From NCBI RefSeq assembly GCF_001513965.1, contig NZ_KQ948046.1, positions 2,341 through 66,340 of the forward strand: DNA of 64,000 nt, given 5' to 3'. This document shows positions 44,875-53,581 of the stretch, piece by piece. The notes below the pieces were generated by a model. It was not told the origin of the DNA and ran no database searches. It saw nothing but the letters and a program-made list of their open reading frames with translations. The position numbers and the translations under genes are program-made. Every line of letters starts with the position of its first letter. Position 1 is the stretch's first letter. Source of the DNA: Streptomyces cellostaticus. GTDB lineage: Bacteria; Actinomycetota; Actinomycetes; Streptomycetales; Streptomycetaceae.

Positions 44875-45427
44875 CGACAGCGCCGAGCTGCGGCCTCTGG
44901 AGGTCTGGCACGCGGCGGAACTGCTCGCCAACATGGACCGGGGACGGGAGTTCATCGGCCGGCACATCGGGCTGCCGGACGTGGTGGCCGACCTGGACGG
45001 CGCCCGCGCCTGGATCCGGTCGTACGCCGACAAGCGCGCCGCCGACGCGGGCGGCCTGCACGGGATCTGGCTGGACGGGAAACTGGTCGGCGGGCTGCTG
45101 TTCCGCGTCTGGGACACGCCGAGCGGGGTCTGCGAGGCCGGCTGCTGGCTGGAACCGGCGGCGGCCGGGCGAGGCCTGGTCACACGCGGCATGCGGGTGC
45201 TGCTCGAGTGGGCGTTCGAGGAGCGCGGCATGCACCGCGTGGAGTGGTACGCCTCCTCCGCCAACGAGGGCAGTCTCAACGTGGCCAGGCGCCTCGGCAT
45301 GACCCACGAGGGCGTCATGCGCGAGAGATATCCACACCGGGGCGTGCGCTCGGACACCGAGCTCTGGGCGGTGCTGGCCCCCGAATGGCGTGCCGCACGC
45401 GCGCGTAGGCCTCACAACGATCATTAA
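44852..45427 (+). CDS. GNAT-family acetyltransferase (RimJ/RimL-like)
   Basis: A 191-residue acetyltransferase. LRPLEVWHAAELLANMDRGR begins the fold, GIWLDGKLVGGLLFRVWD and AGCWLEPAAAGRGLVTRGMRVL give the acetyl-CoA binding R-G-x-x-T region, and HRVEWYASSANEGSLNVARRLGM is the RimJ/L-type C-terminal signature, followed by HEGVMRERYPHRG. The target may be a ribosomal protein N-terminus or a small amine. AAGGAG precedes ATG 44852, and the gene overlaps the end of the MMPL gene, so they are cotranscribed. Confidence 0.9.
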   Translation: MYAISLGDDSAELRPLEVWHAAELLANMDRGREFIGRHIGLPDVVADLDGARAWIRSYADKRAADAGGLHGIWLDGKLVGGLLFRVWDTPSGVCEAGCWLEPAAAGRGLVTRGMRVLLEWAFEERGMHRVEWYASSANEGSLNVARRLGMTHEGVMRERYPHRGVRSDTELWAVLAPEWRAARARRPHNDH

Positions 45428-45462
45428 GAGACCTCTCAGACAGCGTCCGTACGGTGCCGGGC

Positions 45463-46002
45463 ATGGCAACGAAGACAGACGACGTCACCAAGACCGACGA
45501 CGAGCGCGCACCGCAGGAGGCGGAGGCCGGGACCGAGGGTGCGCAACCGGCCGGGCAACCGACCGAGGAGACCGAGGCGAACGGGGCAGCACCTCAGGAG
45601 AAGACTCCCTCCGGGGTCGGCCAGGGCGCCGCTGCCGTCGTCTCCGCCGCGCTGGGCCTGGTCTCGCTCAGCGGCGGCTGGATCGGCACGGTCGCGGCCG
45701 CCCGGGAGACCCTCGTCGGCCAGCTCCAGACCTCGTCCAACGCGGGGGTCGCCCAGCAGGTCAAGGAGGTCTACGGCGACGCCTGGCACACCACCGCGCT
45801 GTGGGCCGGGCTGTTCGCGCTGGCCGCGCTGATCACCGGCGTGGTCGTGCTCGCCCGGCCCGCGTTCGGCGCTCCCGGCCGTCCGCAGGCCGCCTGGATC
45901 AAGTCCGTCGCGTGGGCGGGCGTCTCGCTCGGAGTCATCGGCCTTCTCCTGGCCGTCCTGAAGTACTCCGACGCGCTGCTCGCCCTGCCCTCGACCGGCT
46001 GA
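45463..46002 (+). CDS. Membrane protein with acidic N-terminal tail, 179 aa
   Basis: A 179-residue protein. The first 50 residues are polar and rich in Glu, Thr and Gln; three or four hydrophobic helices follow (AAAVVSAALGLVSLSGGWIG, ALWAGLFALAALITGVVVLA and AWAGVSLGVIGLLLAVL). I do not recognise a family. It starts 36 bases after the acetyltransferase stop and is followed by a strong terminator. Confidence 0.77.
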   Translation: MATKTDDVTKTDDERAPQEAEAGTEGAQPAGQPTEETEANGAAPQEKTPSGVGQGAAAVVSAALGLVSLSGGWIGTVAAARETLVGQLQTSSNAGVAQQVKEVYGDAWHTTALWAGLFALAALITGVVVLARPAFGAPGRPQAAWIKSVAWAGVSLGVIGLLLAVLKYSDALLALPSTG

Positions 46003-46020
46003 AGGAACCGCAGGTCCCCC

Positions 46021-46068
46021 GGGGGCCTTAGGGAATCCGTGAGCACCTTACGGAGCCCCTAAGGCCCC
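46021..46068. terminator. Long two-part hairpin terminator
   Basis: The outer arms GGGGCCTTAGGG and CCCCTAAGGCCCC enclose an inner stem TCCGT/ACGGA (loop GAGCACCTT). The structure is 48 bases long and sits 18 bases after the membrane protein stop. No T-run is present. Confidence 0.72.
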
Positions 46069-46202
46069 TTACGTGTGCCGGGGGCCCGCCGCCCGCCCGA
46101 AGATGCGGAACTCTCCCGATGTGGCGTACCCCCCTGGGAGACGAAGGTGGAGGCATCGCAGAAAGCGAAGCACGAAACCGCCTCTCCCGAAGGACACACA
46201 CC

Positions 46203-46394
46203 ATGTTCGAGCTCGAACTCCACCGGACGCGGACCGCCGAGCTGCGCCGCGAGGCCGACCAGGAGCGCCTGGCCCGCGAGGCCGTGCGTTCGCGGCGCAC
46301 CGCCCGCCGCGAGGAGGCCGCCCGGCACAGCACCTCGGGTGCCGAGACCCATACCGACCGCCCCCGTCGGCAGCGGCTCCCGCGCACCGCGTGA
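46203..46394 (+). CDS. Small Arg/Glu-rich protein, 63 aa
   Basis: A 63-residue highly charged protein (MFELELHRTRTAELRREADQ at the start, ending in RRQRLPRTA). The first 40 residues are predicted to be one long helix, and the C-terminus is basic and polar. GAAGGACACACACC precedes ATG 46203. I recall short proteins of this kind near stress and regulatory genes in Streptomyces but cannot name a family. It may bind nucleic acid or another protein. Confidence 0.65.
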   Translation: MFELELHRTRTAELRREADQERLAREAVRSRRTARREEAARHSTSGAETHTDRPRRQRLPRTA

Positions 46395-46564
46395 GCGCGG
46401 GGCCGGGCGAAGGCGGCCGCACGGGGGTCGGCCGCCTTCCGTCCCCGGGCCGTACGACTCTCTACGAGCGTCGTACGGCCCTCTCGCCTGCGGGTTCGCC
46501 TACTGGTACGACAATCGCACCACGGCTGTGGAAAACCGCTGCCCCGCCCTCCGGACCTCGTGCG

Positions 46565-49500
46565 ATGCTCGGGCCCGTGGAGACTAGGTCCGTCAGTCCC
46601 GTGTTCGTCGGCCGCACCGACGAGTTGGACACACTGAGCGACGCGCTCGCCCGTGCCGAAGCGGGCGAGCCGCAGGCGTTGCTGCTCGGCGGTGAGGCCG
46701 GGGTGGGCAAGACCCGGCTCGTCGAGGAGTTCGCCACCGCCGCCGGCCGCCGGGATGCCGTCGTCGCCGTGGGCGGCTGTGTCGAGATCGGCGCCGACGG
46801 GCTGCCCTTCGCCCCCTTCTCCACCGCCCTGCGTGCGCTGCGCGACGCCCTGCCCGAGGAGTTCGCCGCCGCCGGAGCAGGACAGGAGGAGGAACTGGCC
46901 CGGCTGCTGCCCGAGCTGGGGGAGGCCACCTCCAGCCGCCACGACGAACAGGGCATCGCCCGCCTCTTCGAGCTGACCGTACGACTGCTGGAGCGGGTCG
47001 CCGCCGAGCACCCGGTCGTGCTCGTCCTGGAGGACCTGCACTGGGCCGACGCCTCCACCCGTCACCTCCTCGCCTACCTCTTCCGCACCCTGCGCACCGG
47101 CCGTCTCCTCGTCCTCGCCACCTACCGCTCCGACGACATCCACCGCCGTCACCCGCTGCGCCCCCTGCTCGCCGAGCTCGACCGGCTGCGCACCGTCCGC
47201 CGCCTCGAACTCGCCCGTTTCACCCGCGAGGAGGTCGCCCGTCAGATCGCCGGGATCCTCGCCGCCGAACCCGACCCGGCCCAGGTCGACGACATCTTCG
47301 AACGCTCCGACGGCAACGCCTTCTTCGTGGAGGAACTCGCCGTCGCGGCCTGCGAGGGATGCTGCACCGGCCTGACCGACTCCCTGCGCGACCTGCTCCT
47401 GGTCCGGGTCGAGACCCTGCCCGAGAGCGCCCAGCGGGTCGCCCGGGTCGTCGCCGAGGGCGGCTCCACCGTCGAGTACCGGCTGATCGCCGCCGTCGCC
47501 CGGCTCACCGAGGACGACCTCATCGAGGCGCTGCGAGCCGCCGTCGGCGCCAACATCCTCACCGTGACCCCGGACGGCGACGGCTACCGCTTCCGGCACG
47601 CCCTGGTCCGCGAGGCCGTCGCCGACGACCTGCTGCCCGGCGAACGCTCCCGCCTCAACCGCCGCTACGCCGAGGCCCTGGAGGCCGACCCCGCCCTCGT
47701 CCCGGCCGACGCCCACATGATGCGCCTGGCCAGCTACTGGTACCACGCCCACGACGCAGCCCGGGCCCTGCCCGCCGTCCTGGACGCCTCCGTCGTGGCC
47801 CGCCGCCGGCACGCCTACTCCGAGCAACTGCGGCTGCTGGAGCGGGCGATGGAGCTGTGGGACTCCGCCCCCGAGGAGGTCCGCTGCGCCCTGCGCCCGT
47901 TCGACTGCACCGAGGTCCCCCCTTCCTGCGGCCGCGATCAGGCCACCACCCCGCTGCGCTATCTCGACCTCATGGCGGAAGCGTCGGTCGCGGGCCGCTT
48001 CGGCGGGGAGCGCGAACGCGCCCTGAAGATCATCAAGCGGGCGCTGCGACTGCTGGAGGACGAGCCCGATCCCCTGCGCGCCGCCTGGTTCTGGGTACAG
48101 CGCTCCCATCTCGTGCAGGCACAGGCCCGCGGTGACGGCTGGCAGGAGCTGGCCACCGCACAGGAACTCGTCCGCGGGCTGCCGCCGTCCGAAGTGCACG
48201 CCGAGGTGCTGGCCCACGTCGCCTCCTGGCGCATGCTGCACCAGCCCGGACCCGACGCGTTCGCCGCCGCCGAGCGGGCCGTGCAGTATGCGCGGATGGT
48301 GGGCGCCCGCGAGATCGAACTGCACGCCCGTCTCACCCTCGGCGGCCTCATGATCGACGCGGGCGACACCGAGTCCGGGTTCGCGGAGATGTTTCACGTC
48401 AAGGAGGACGCGCTCCGGGAAGGCGTGCGGGGCGTGGCGGGCCGGGCCTTCGTGAACCTGCCGTCCGCGCTGCAGGCGGTCGGCCGCTCCCGGGAGTCCG
48501 TGCCCCTCCTGCGCGAAGGCATCGCCTTCACCCGCAGGTTCGGGCTGGTGGACACCGAGGCCTGGGTGTGGGGCAACTTCTCCGACTCGCTGTACGCGCT
48601 CGGCCAGTGGGACGAGGCCGCCGACGCCGCCGCGAACGCGCTCCGGACGCGCCACAGCGTCAAACCCCAGGGCTCGGGCGCCCTGCGCCTCGCCCACCTC
48701 GCACTGGCCCGGGGCGAGCTCGCCGACGCGGCCCGTCACCTGGCCACCGCCGGCGCGCGCTACGGCTCCCACGACCCCACTCCCCAGCAGTCGCTGCGCG
48801 TGGCCCGCGTCGCCATCGGCGTCGCCGCCGCGGAGGGCCGGATCCACGACGCCCGCGCCGAACTGTCCAGGGCGCTGGACAGCGGATTCCCGCCCGGCAC
48901 CCACCGCTACGCCTGGCCCCTGCTGCTGGCCGCCGCCACCGCCGAGGCCGACGCCCGCGCCCTGCCCGCCGCCGCGGCGGACCGCGCCGGGATCCTCGAC
49001 CGCCTCCACGAGACGGTCAGGAAGCTCACCATCGGCGCGCCCCTGTGGGGGGCCTACGAGCGGTGGATCCGCGCCGAACTGCACCGGGCCGTGGGCACGG
49101 ACACCCCGGACACCTGGTCGGAGGTGGTCACCGCCTTCGAGTGTCTGGACCGCCCCTACGACCTGGCCCGTGTCCGGCACCGCCTCGCCCAGGCCCTGCT
49201 GACCGAAGGCGGTGAGGACGAGCGCGACCGGGCCGTGGAACTGCTGAGGCTGGCCGGGGCGGTCGCCGACCACCTCGGCGCCCGCCCGCTCGCCGACGCG
49301 GTGGCCCGGCTCGCCCGGCGCGCCCGGCTGACCCTCACCCTCCCCCACGCTCGGCTTCGCTCGCGCGGGGGGACCCCCATCCCGCGCCAGGCCCTCATAC
49401 CCGCCGACCCGGCCGAGGCCCTGGGCCTGACCAGCCGGGAACGGGACGTCCTGCGGCTGGTCTCGGCCGGCCGCACCAACCGCCAGATAGCCGAGGAACT

Positions 49501-49645
49501 GTTCATCTCGCCGAAGACGGCCAGCGTCCATGTCTCCAACATCCTGTCCAAGCTCGGTGTCTCGGGCAGGGGCGAGGCGGCGGCGGTGGCGCATCGGCTG
49601 GGGCTGTTTCCGGCCGAACCGCTCACCGCCCCGACGGCGGGCTGA
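46565..49645 (+). CDS. Large LuxR-family ATPase regulator (LAL/MalT-like)
   Basis: A 1026-residue STAND-type regulator. The N-terminal AAA module has Walker A GEAGVGKT (residues 43-50) and Walker B VLVLEDLHWAD; a long helical repeat region resembling TPR units follows (about 390-915); a LuxR HTH closes it (about 955-1015: LTSRERDVLRLVSAGRTNRQ, then EELFISPKTASVHVSN). Such proteins couple ATP and ligand sensing to promoter activation. A Streptomyces palindromic repeat is embedded in frame just before the HTH and encodes residues ~925-939. ATG 46565 is the chosen start; GTG 46577 is an alternative. Confidence 0.92.
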   Translation: MLGPVETRSVSPVFVGRTDELDTLSDALARAEAGEPQALLLGGEAGVGKTRLVEEFATAAGRRDAVVAVGGCVEIGADGLPFAPFSTALRALRDALPEEFAAAGAGQEEELARLLPELGEATSSRHDEQGIARLFELTVRLLERVAAEHPVVLVLEDLHWADASTRHLLAYLFRTLRTGRLLVLATYRSDDIHRRHPLRPLLAELDRLRTVRRLELARFTREEVARQIAGILAAEPDPAQVDDIFERSDGNAFFVEELAVAACEGCCTGLTDSLRDLLLVRVETLPESAQRVARVVAEGGSTVEYRLIAAVARLTEDDLIEALRAAVGANILTVTPDGDGYRFRHALVREAVADDLLPGERSRLNRRYAEALEADPALVPADAHMMRLASYWYHAHDAARALPAVLDASVVARRRHAYSEQLRLLERAMELWDSAPEEVRCALRPFDCTEVPPSCGRDQATTPLRYLDLMAEASVAGRFGGERERALKIIKRALRLLEDEPDPLRAAWFWVQRSHLVQAQARGDGWQELATAQELVRGLPPSEVHAEVLAHVASWRMLHQPGPDAFAAAERAVQYARMVGAREIELHARLTLGGLMIDAGDTESGFAEMFHVKEDALREGVRGVAGRAFVNLPSALQAVGRSRESVPLLREGIAFTRRFGLVDTEAWVWGNFSDSLYALGQWDEAADAAANALRTRHSVKPQGSGALRLAHLALARGELADAARHLATAGARYGSHDPTPQQSLRVARVAIGVAAAEGRIHDARAELSRALDSGFPPGTHRYAWPLLLAAATAEADARALPAAAADRAGILDRLHETVRKLTIGAPLWGAYERWIRAELHRAVGTDTPDTWSEVVTAFECLDRPYDLARVRHRLAQALLTEGGEDERDRAVELLRLAGAVADHLGARPLADAVARLARRARLTLTLPHARLRSRGGTPIPRQALIPADPAEALGLTSRERDVLRLVSAGRTNRQIAEELFISPKTASVHVSNILSKLGVSGRGEAAAVAHRLGLFPAEPLTAPTAG
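49339..49380. repeat. Streptomyces palindromic repeat, copy 2, inside coding sequence
   Basis: The complement of this segment (ATGGGGGTCCCCCCGCGCGA, then GCGAAGCCGAGCGTGGGGGA) differs from copy 1 at 24960-25008 by only a few bases. It is read in the LuxR-family gene as a linker containing LPHARLRSRGGTPIP. Its presence inside an open frame suggests insertion without loss of function. Confidence 0.75.
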
Positions 49646-49681
49646 CCGTACGCTGGAGGAAACCGGCAGGGGGGAGAAGCC

Positions 49682-49879
49682 GTGTTCGACGCTTTCGGGG
49701 AAGTGTTCGCTCCGAGCCGCAGGCACACCCAGGAGGAGCAGAACCGCCTGGAGCTGACCCGGGAGGACGTCGGGGACGCCGACCCGGGCCGGGGGCCCAT
49801 AGACCTCGCCTCGGGAAAGGTCGTCGTACGCCTGCCCGAGCCGCCGCCCGCCGAAGCGGAACCCACGGACGACGACTGA
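49682..49879 (+). CDS. Small acidic protein, DUF6191-like
   Basis: A 65-residue protein beginning MFDAFGEVFAPSRRHTQEEQ and continuing through LELTREDVGDADPGRGPIDL to a C-terminal segment GKVVVRLPEPPP. This fits short DUF6191-type proteins common in Streptomyces; the function is unknown. GGGGGGAGAAGCC precedes GTG 49682. It is convergent with the sugar dehydrogenase gene, 9 bases apart. Confidence 0.78.
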   Translation: MFDAFGEVFAPSRRHTQEEQNRLELTREDVGDADPGRGPIDLASGKVVVRLPEPPPAEAEPTDDD

Positions 49880-49888
49880 GCGACGGGG

Positions 49889-51043
49889 CTATTTCACCTC
49901 CGCCTCCAGCACCCGGTCGTCCCCCTTCTTCGGCGTACCCCGCCCGTCCGTGTTGCTCGTCACCAGCCAGACCTTGTCGCCGCCCGCCGGGACCACCGTG
50001 CGCAGACGGCCGTAGTCGCCGGTGAGGAAGGCCTGGGGGGCCGCCGAGGCCCTGGTGCCCTGCAGGGGGATGCGCCACAGCCGCTGACCCTTCAGGGCCG
50101 CCATCCAGATCACGCCGTCGACGTAGGCGATGCCGCTGGGGGAGGCCTCGTCGGTGTGCCACTGGGCCATCGGGTTGCGCAAGCCCGGGTCGGAGGACCT
50201 GCCCTCGGCCTGCGGCCAGCCGTAGTTGCCGCCCGGCACGATCGCGTTCAGCTCGTCCCAGGTGTCCTGGCCGAACTCGGAGGCGAACAGGCGCTGCCGG
50301 GTGTCCCAGGCCAGGCCCTGCACGTTGCGGTGGCCGTACGAGTACACGGGGGAGCCGGGGAACGGGTTGCCGGGGGCCGGCTCGCCCTCCGGGGTCAGCC
50401 GGAGGATCTTGCCGCCCAGGGACTTCCTGTCCTGGGCCAGGCCACGGTCGCCGCTCTCGCCGGTGCCCGCGTAGAGCATCCTGTCGGGGCCGAAGGCGAT
50501 ACGGCCGCCGTTGTGGATGATCCCCTTGGGGATGCCCTTGAAGACCGTGTCGGGGGCGCCCAGCTGCTCACCCGCCGGCTTCCGCTCGTCGTACAGCATC
50601 CGGACGATGCGGTTGTCCGAGGCAGAGGTGAAGTAGGCGTAGATCATGTGGTCCGAGGCGTAGTCGGGCGACAGGGCGATGCCCAGCAGGCCGCCCTCGC
50701 CGGCCGGGGAGACCCCGGAGACCCGGCCCAGCTCGGTCGTCTTGCCCGTCCTCTCGTCGATCCGGGTGATCGTGCCCTCGTCACGGGAGGAGACCAGCAG
50801 CCCGCCGCCCGGCAGGGCGGCCAGGCCCCACGGCGTCTTCAGGCCCTCGGCGACCGTGCGCAGCACCTTGACCGACCCCTTCGCCGGCGCGGCCGACTCG
50901 GTGGCCTGCGCGGAGGGGGCGGTGCCCGATGCCGTGGTCGCGCCGCCGGCCGGCGATCCTCCGCCGCCGGAGGAGCAGCCCGCCGTCAGCAGGAGCGCGG
51001 TCGCGGCCAACACGGCTGTCACAGCTCGACGTTGCACGATCAT
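49889..51043 (-). CDS. PQQ-dependent sugar dehydrogenase-like lipoprotein
   Basis: A 384-residue lipoprotein of the soluble aldose (glucose/sorbosone) dehydrogenase fold. The signal MIVQRRAVTAVLAATALLLT ends in the lipobox TAGC, then a Gly/Ser/Ala linker. The beta propeller begins at KTPWGLAALPGGGLLVSSRD; GLLGIALSPDY, IIHNGGRIAFGPDRMLY, GGKILRLTPEG, YGHRNVQGLAWD and EFGQDTWDELNAIVPGGNYG follow and include the residues that bind PQQ and calcium in homologues. It should oxidise sugars at the cell surface if PQQ is available; no PQQ synthesis genes are in the window. Confidence 0.92.
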   Translation of the reverse strand: MIVQRRAVTAVLAATALLLTAGCSSGGGGSPAGGATTASGTAPSAQATESAAPAKGSVKVLRTVAEGLKTPWGLAALPGGGLLVSSRDEGTITRIDERTGKTTELGRVSGVSPAGEGGLLGIALSPDYASDHMIYAYFTSASDNRIVRMLYDERKPAGEQLGAPDTVFKGIPKGIIHNGGRIAFGPDRMLYAGTGESGDRGLAQDRKSLGGKILRLTPEGEPAPGNPFPGSPVYSYGHRNVQGLAWDTRQRLFASEFGQDTWDELNAIVPGGNYGWPQAEGRSSDPGLRNPMAQWHTDEASPSGIAYVDGVIWMAALKGQRLWRIPLQGTRASAAPQAFLTGDYGRLRTVVPAGGDKVWLVTSNTDGRGTPKKGDDRVLEAEVK

Positions 51044-51162
51044 GGTCCCTTCGGGGCGGCGATCCAGTGGCAGGCTCTCCCTCTCATACACCGCTCGCCC
51101 CTTCCGGGTTCCCGCTTCACGAGGACCGATCGCGTGCGCCGCTTCTCCCCCACTAACACCCC

Positions 51163-52161
51163 TCAGTCCCAGGACCCCTGGGCCCCCGGCAGCCGGGACA
51201 CCTCCGCCAGGTCCTGAGCGGTCAGGCCGAGTGCGGCGGCCGCCGCGTTCTCCTCGGCCCAGCGCTTCTGCTTGGTGCCGGGCAGCGCGATCACATGACG
51301 GCCCTGGGCGAGCACCCAGGCCAGGGCCACCTGGGCCGCGGTGACGTCCTCGCCGTGCCGGCCGGCGACACGGCGCAGACCGGCGACGATCGGCTGGTTG
51401 GCCGCCATCATCTCGGCCGTGAAGCGGGGATGGCGGGCGCGCAGGTCGTCCCGCTCGAAGCCCTCGCCGGGGGTCAGCGTGCCGGTCAGGAAGCCGTTGC
51501 CCAGGGGCATCGCCGCGAGGAAGCCCACGCCCCGCGCCGCGCACCACGGCAGCAGCGCGTCCAGCGCCTCCGGCGACCACACCGACAGCTCCGCCTGCAC
51601 CGCGCTGACCGGGAAGACCTGCTGCACCCGCTGGAGCTGGCGCAGCGTCGTGTCGTGCAGGCGGGTCCCGGAGCGGCGCCCGGCGCGCGCCCCCACCGCG
51701 CACAGCCCCAGCGCCCGCACCTTCCCGGCCCGCACCAGCTCGGCCATCGCGCCCCACGTCTCCTCGATCGGGATCTCGGGGTCGGCGCGGTGCAGCTGGT
51801 AGAGGTCGATCACGTCCGTCTGCAGGCGCCGCAGCGAGGCGTCGCAGGCCCGCTTCACATATCCCGGACGTCCGTTGGCCACGATGTGCTGCTCGCCCAC
51901 GAGCAGCCCCGCCTTCGTCGACACGAAGGCGTCCGCGCGCCGCTCCTTCAGCACCCGCCCCAGCAGCAGCTCGTTGGTGAACGGGCCGTACATGTCCGCC
52001 GTGTCCAGGAGGGTCGAGCCCAGGTCCAGCGCCCGGTGCACGGTTCTGAGCGACTCGTCGCCCCGCTGCCGCGACCCGCTGTACGCCCAGCTCATCGGCA
52101 TGCACCCGAGTCCGACGGCCCCCACCGCGAGTCCCCCCGCGCCGATCGTCCTGCGCTCCAC
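51163..52161 (-). CDS. Aldo-keto reductase
   Basis: A 332-residue NADPH-dependent (beta/alpha)8 oxidoreductase. The catalytic tetrad is visible: Asp and Tyr in LLDTADMYGP, Lys in VSTKAGL and His in DLYQLHRAD. The cofactor region ALPGTKQKRWAEENAAA matches the AKR pattern. The sequence MPMSWAYSGSR near the start resembles AKR13-type enzymes. The start GTG 52161 is preceded by GGGAGG. The substrate is unknown. It diverges from a hydroxyacid dehydrogenase gene across 74 bases. Confidence 0.92.
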   Translation of the reverse strand: MERRTIGAGGLAVGAVGLGCMPMSWAYSGSRQRGDESLRTVHRALDLGSTLLDTADMYGPFTNELLLGRVLKERRADAFVSTKAGLLVGEQHIVANGRPGYVKRACDASLRRLQTDVIDLYQLHRADPEIPIEETWGAMAELVRAGKVRALGLCAVGARAGRRSGTRLHDTTLRQLQRVQQVFPVSAVQAELSVWSPEALDALLPWCAARGVGFLAAMPLGNGFLTGTLTPGEGFERDDLRARHPRFTAEMMAANQPIVAGLRRVAGRHGEDVTAAQVALAWVLAQGRHVIALPGTKQKRWAEENAAAAALGLTAQDLAEVSRLPGAQGSWD

Positions 52162-52235
52162 CTGCTCGTGAACCTCCCTCTCCTGGGCCCCAACCTAACC
52201 TCTGCACACCTGTTCGCCTGACATAGCCTCCTGAC

Positions 52236-53210
52236 ATGACCGCAGACATCTGGCTTCCCATCGCGCCGCAGGAGATCGAGGGGCTTCCCGAGGGCCCCCG
52301 GTACCTGTTCTGGGACGGGGGCGAGGAGTTCCCCGGCGATCCGGCCGACTGTGCCTTCTACGTCGTGCCGTACATGAAGCCGACCGAGGTGGGCGTGCGC
52401 CCGCTGCCCGGCATGAAAGCGGTCCAGGTCGTGCAGACGCTGACGGCCGGCATCGACCATGTGGAGCCGGGCCTGAAGCACCTGCGCCCGGGGGTCCGGC
52501 TGTGCAACGCGCGCGGGGTGCACGAGGCGAGCACCGCCGAGCTGACGCTGACGCTGATCCTCGCCTCCCTGCGCGGCATCCCCGACTTCGTGCGGGCCCA
52601 GGACCGCGGGGAGTGGCTCGGCGGGTTCCGCCCGGCGCTCGCCGACAAGAGCGCTCTCATCGTCGGCTACGGCTCCATCGGGGCGGCCATCGAGGACCGG
52701 CTCGCGCCTTTTGAGCTTGCGCGGGTGGCGCGCGTCGCGCGCTCAAGGCGCACCACGGCGCGCGGTCCCGTGCACCCGCTCACCGAATTGCCCTCCCTGC
52801 TTCCGGACGCCGATGTCGTGATCCTGTGCACGCCCTTGACGGAGGCCACCACAGGCCTGGTCAACGCCGGTTTCCTGGGTCGGATGAAGGCCGGTGCGCT
52901 GCTCGTGAACGTCGCCCGCGGACCCGTGGTCGACACCACGGCGCTGCTCGCCGAGTTGGAGCGCGGCCGCATCACCGCGGCGCTGGACGTGACGGACCCC
53001 GAGCCGCTGCCGGCGGGACATCCCTTGTGGCAGGCGCCAGGCGTGCTGATCAGCCCGCATGTGGGCGGCCCCACCTCGGCCTTCCTGCCGCGCGCCAAGC
53101 GCCTGCTCACCGACCAGGTGAACCGCTTCGTGAACCACGAGCCCCTGCGGAACGTGATCCTTACGACGGGAGAGAACGGGGCGTGGATGCCGGGAGAGAT
53201 CGGGATGTAA
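52236..53210 (+). CDS. D-2-hydroxyacid dehydrogenase family protein
   Basis: A 324-residue NAD(P)-dependent enzyme. The cofactor motif GYGSIGAAIEDRLAPFE lies near residue 145; VILCTPLTEATTGLVNAGFL, LLVNVARGPVVDTTALL and ALDVTDPEPLPAGHPLW follow, and the active-site His is in ISPHVGGPT. These features fit GhrA/hydroxypyruvate or glyoxylate reductase-like enzymes. It is unlike the SerA in this window because it lacks the ACT and ASB domains. The substrate is not known. Confidence 0.92.
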   Translation: MTADIWLPIAPQEIEGLPEGPRYLFWDGGEEFPGDPADCAFYVVPYMKPTEVGVRPLPGMKAVQVVQTLTAGIDHVEPGLKHLRPGVRLCNARGVHEASTAELTLTLILASLRGIPDFVRAQDRGEWLGGFRPALADKSALIVGYGSIGAAIEDRLAPFELARVARVARSRRTTARGPVHPLTELPSLLPDADVVILCTPLTEATTGLVNAGFLGRMKAGALLVNVARGPVVDTTALLAELERGRITAALDVTDPEPLPAGHPLWQAPGVLISPHVGGPTSAFLPRAKRLLTDQVNRFVNHEPLRNVILTTGENGAWMPGEIGM

Positions 53211-53581
53211 TCCCCTTCCGGCACCCTCCGCGACCTTTCGGATGCGGGCCGTACCGGCATCACCGCTGGTCGTCACGGAGCGTAGAGAAGCTATGTCCCT
53301 GAGTGACGATACTGGTGTATCGTCCCGACAGGGGTTGCGCCGTCCGCATTCGGCGCCGGGGATGGACATTTCAGATTTGTGAGGGGGGCGACGGGCGATG
53401 CACGGCCTATGGACGAGCGATCCGACGCGGCGGAGCCGCCGGCGGCGACCCTGGCGCACGGCGGCGCGCAGACGCGGCCATCCACGAGCCATCACAGCCA
53501 CCACCGCAGGCCGGGCGGTCGCCGCAGGAATGTGCACCGCGACGCGCGGGACCCGGGAGCGGCGCAGACCGGGAGGCCCCG
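53211..53581 (+). other. Upstream region of the second c-di-GMP gene
   Basis: 371 bases with an AT-richer core (CGATACTGGTGTATCG, 53308-53323, a near-perfect dyad CGATAC/GTATCG). A possible 58-codon frame (ATG 53409, TGA 53583) overlaps the next GTG by 4 bases and is Pro/Arg/His-rich; it could be a coupled leader or random. No confident promoter pair is seen. Confidence 0.45.

Noticed and set aside
46028..49726. 1232-codon open frame on the minus strand
   Set aside because: It is antisense to the LuxR-family ATPase gene, whose Walker and HTH motifs are unambiguous. Long antisense frames are expected from third-position GC bias.
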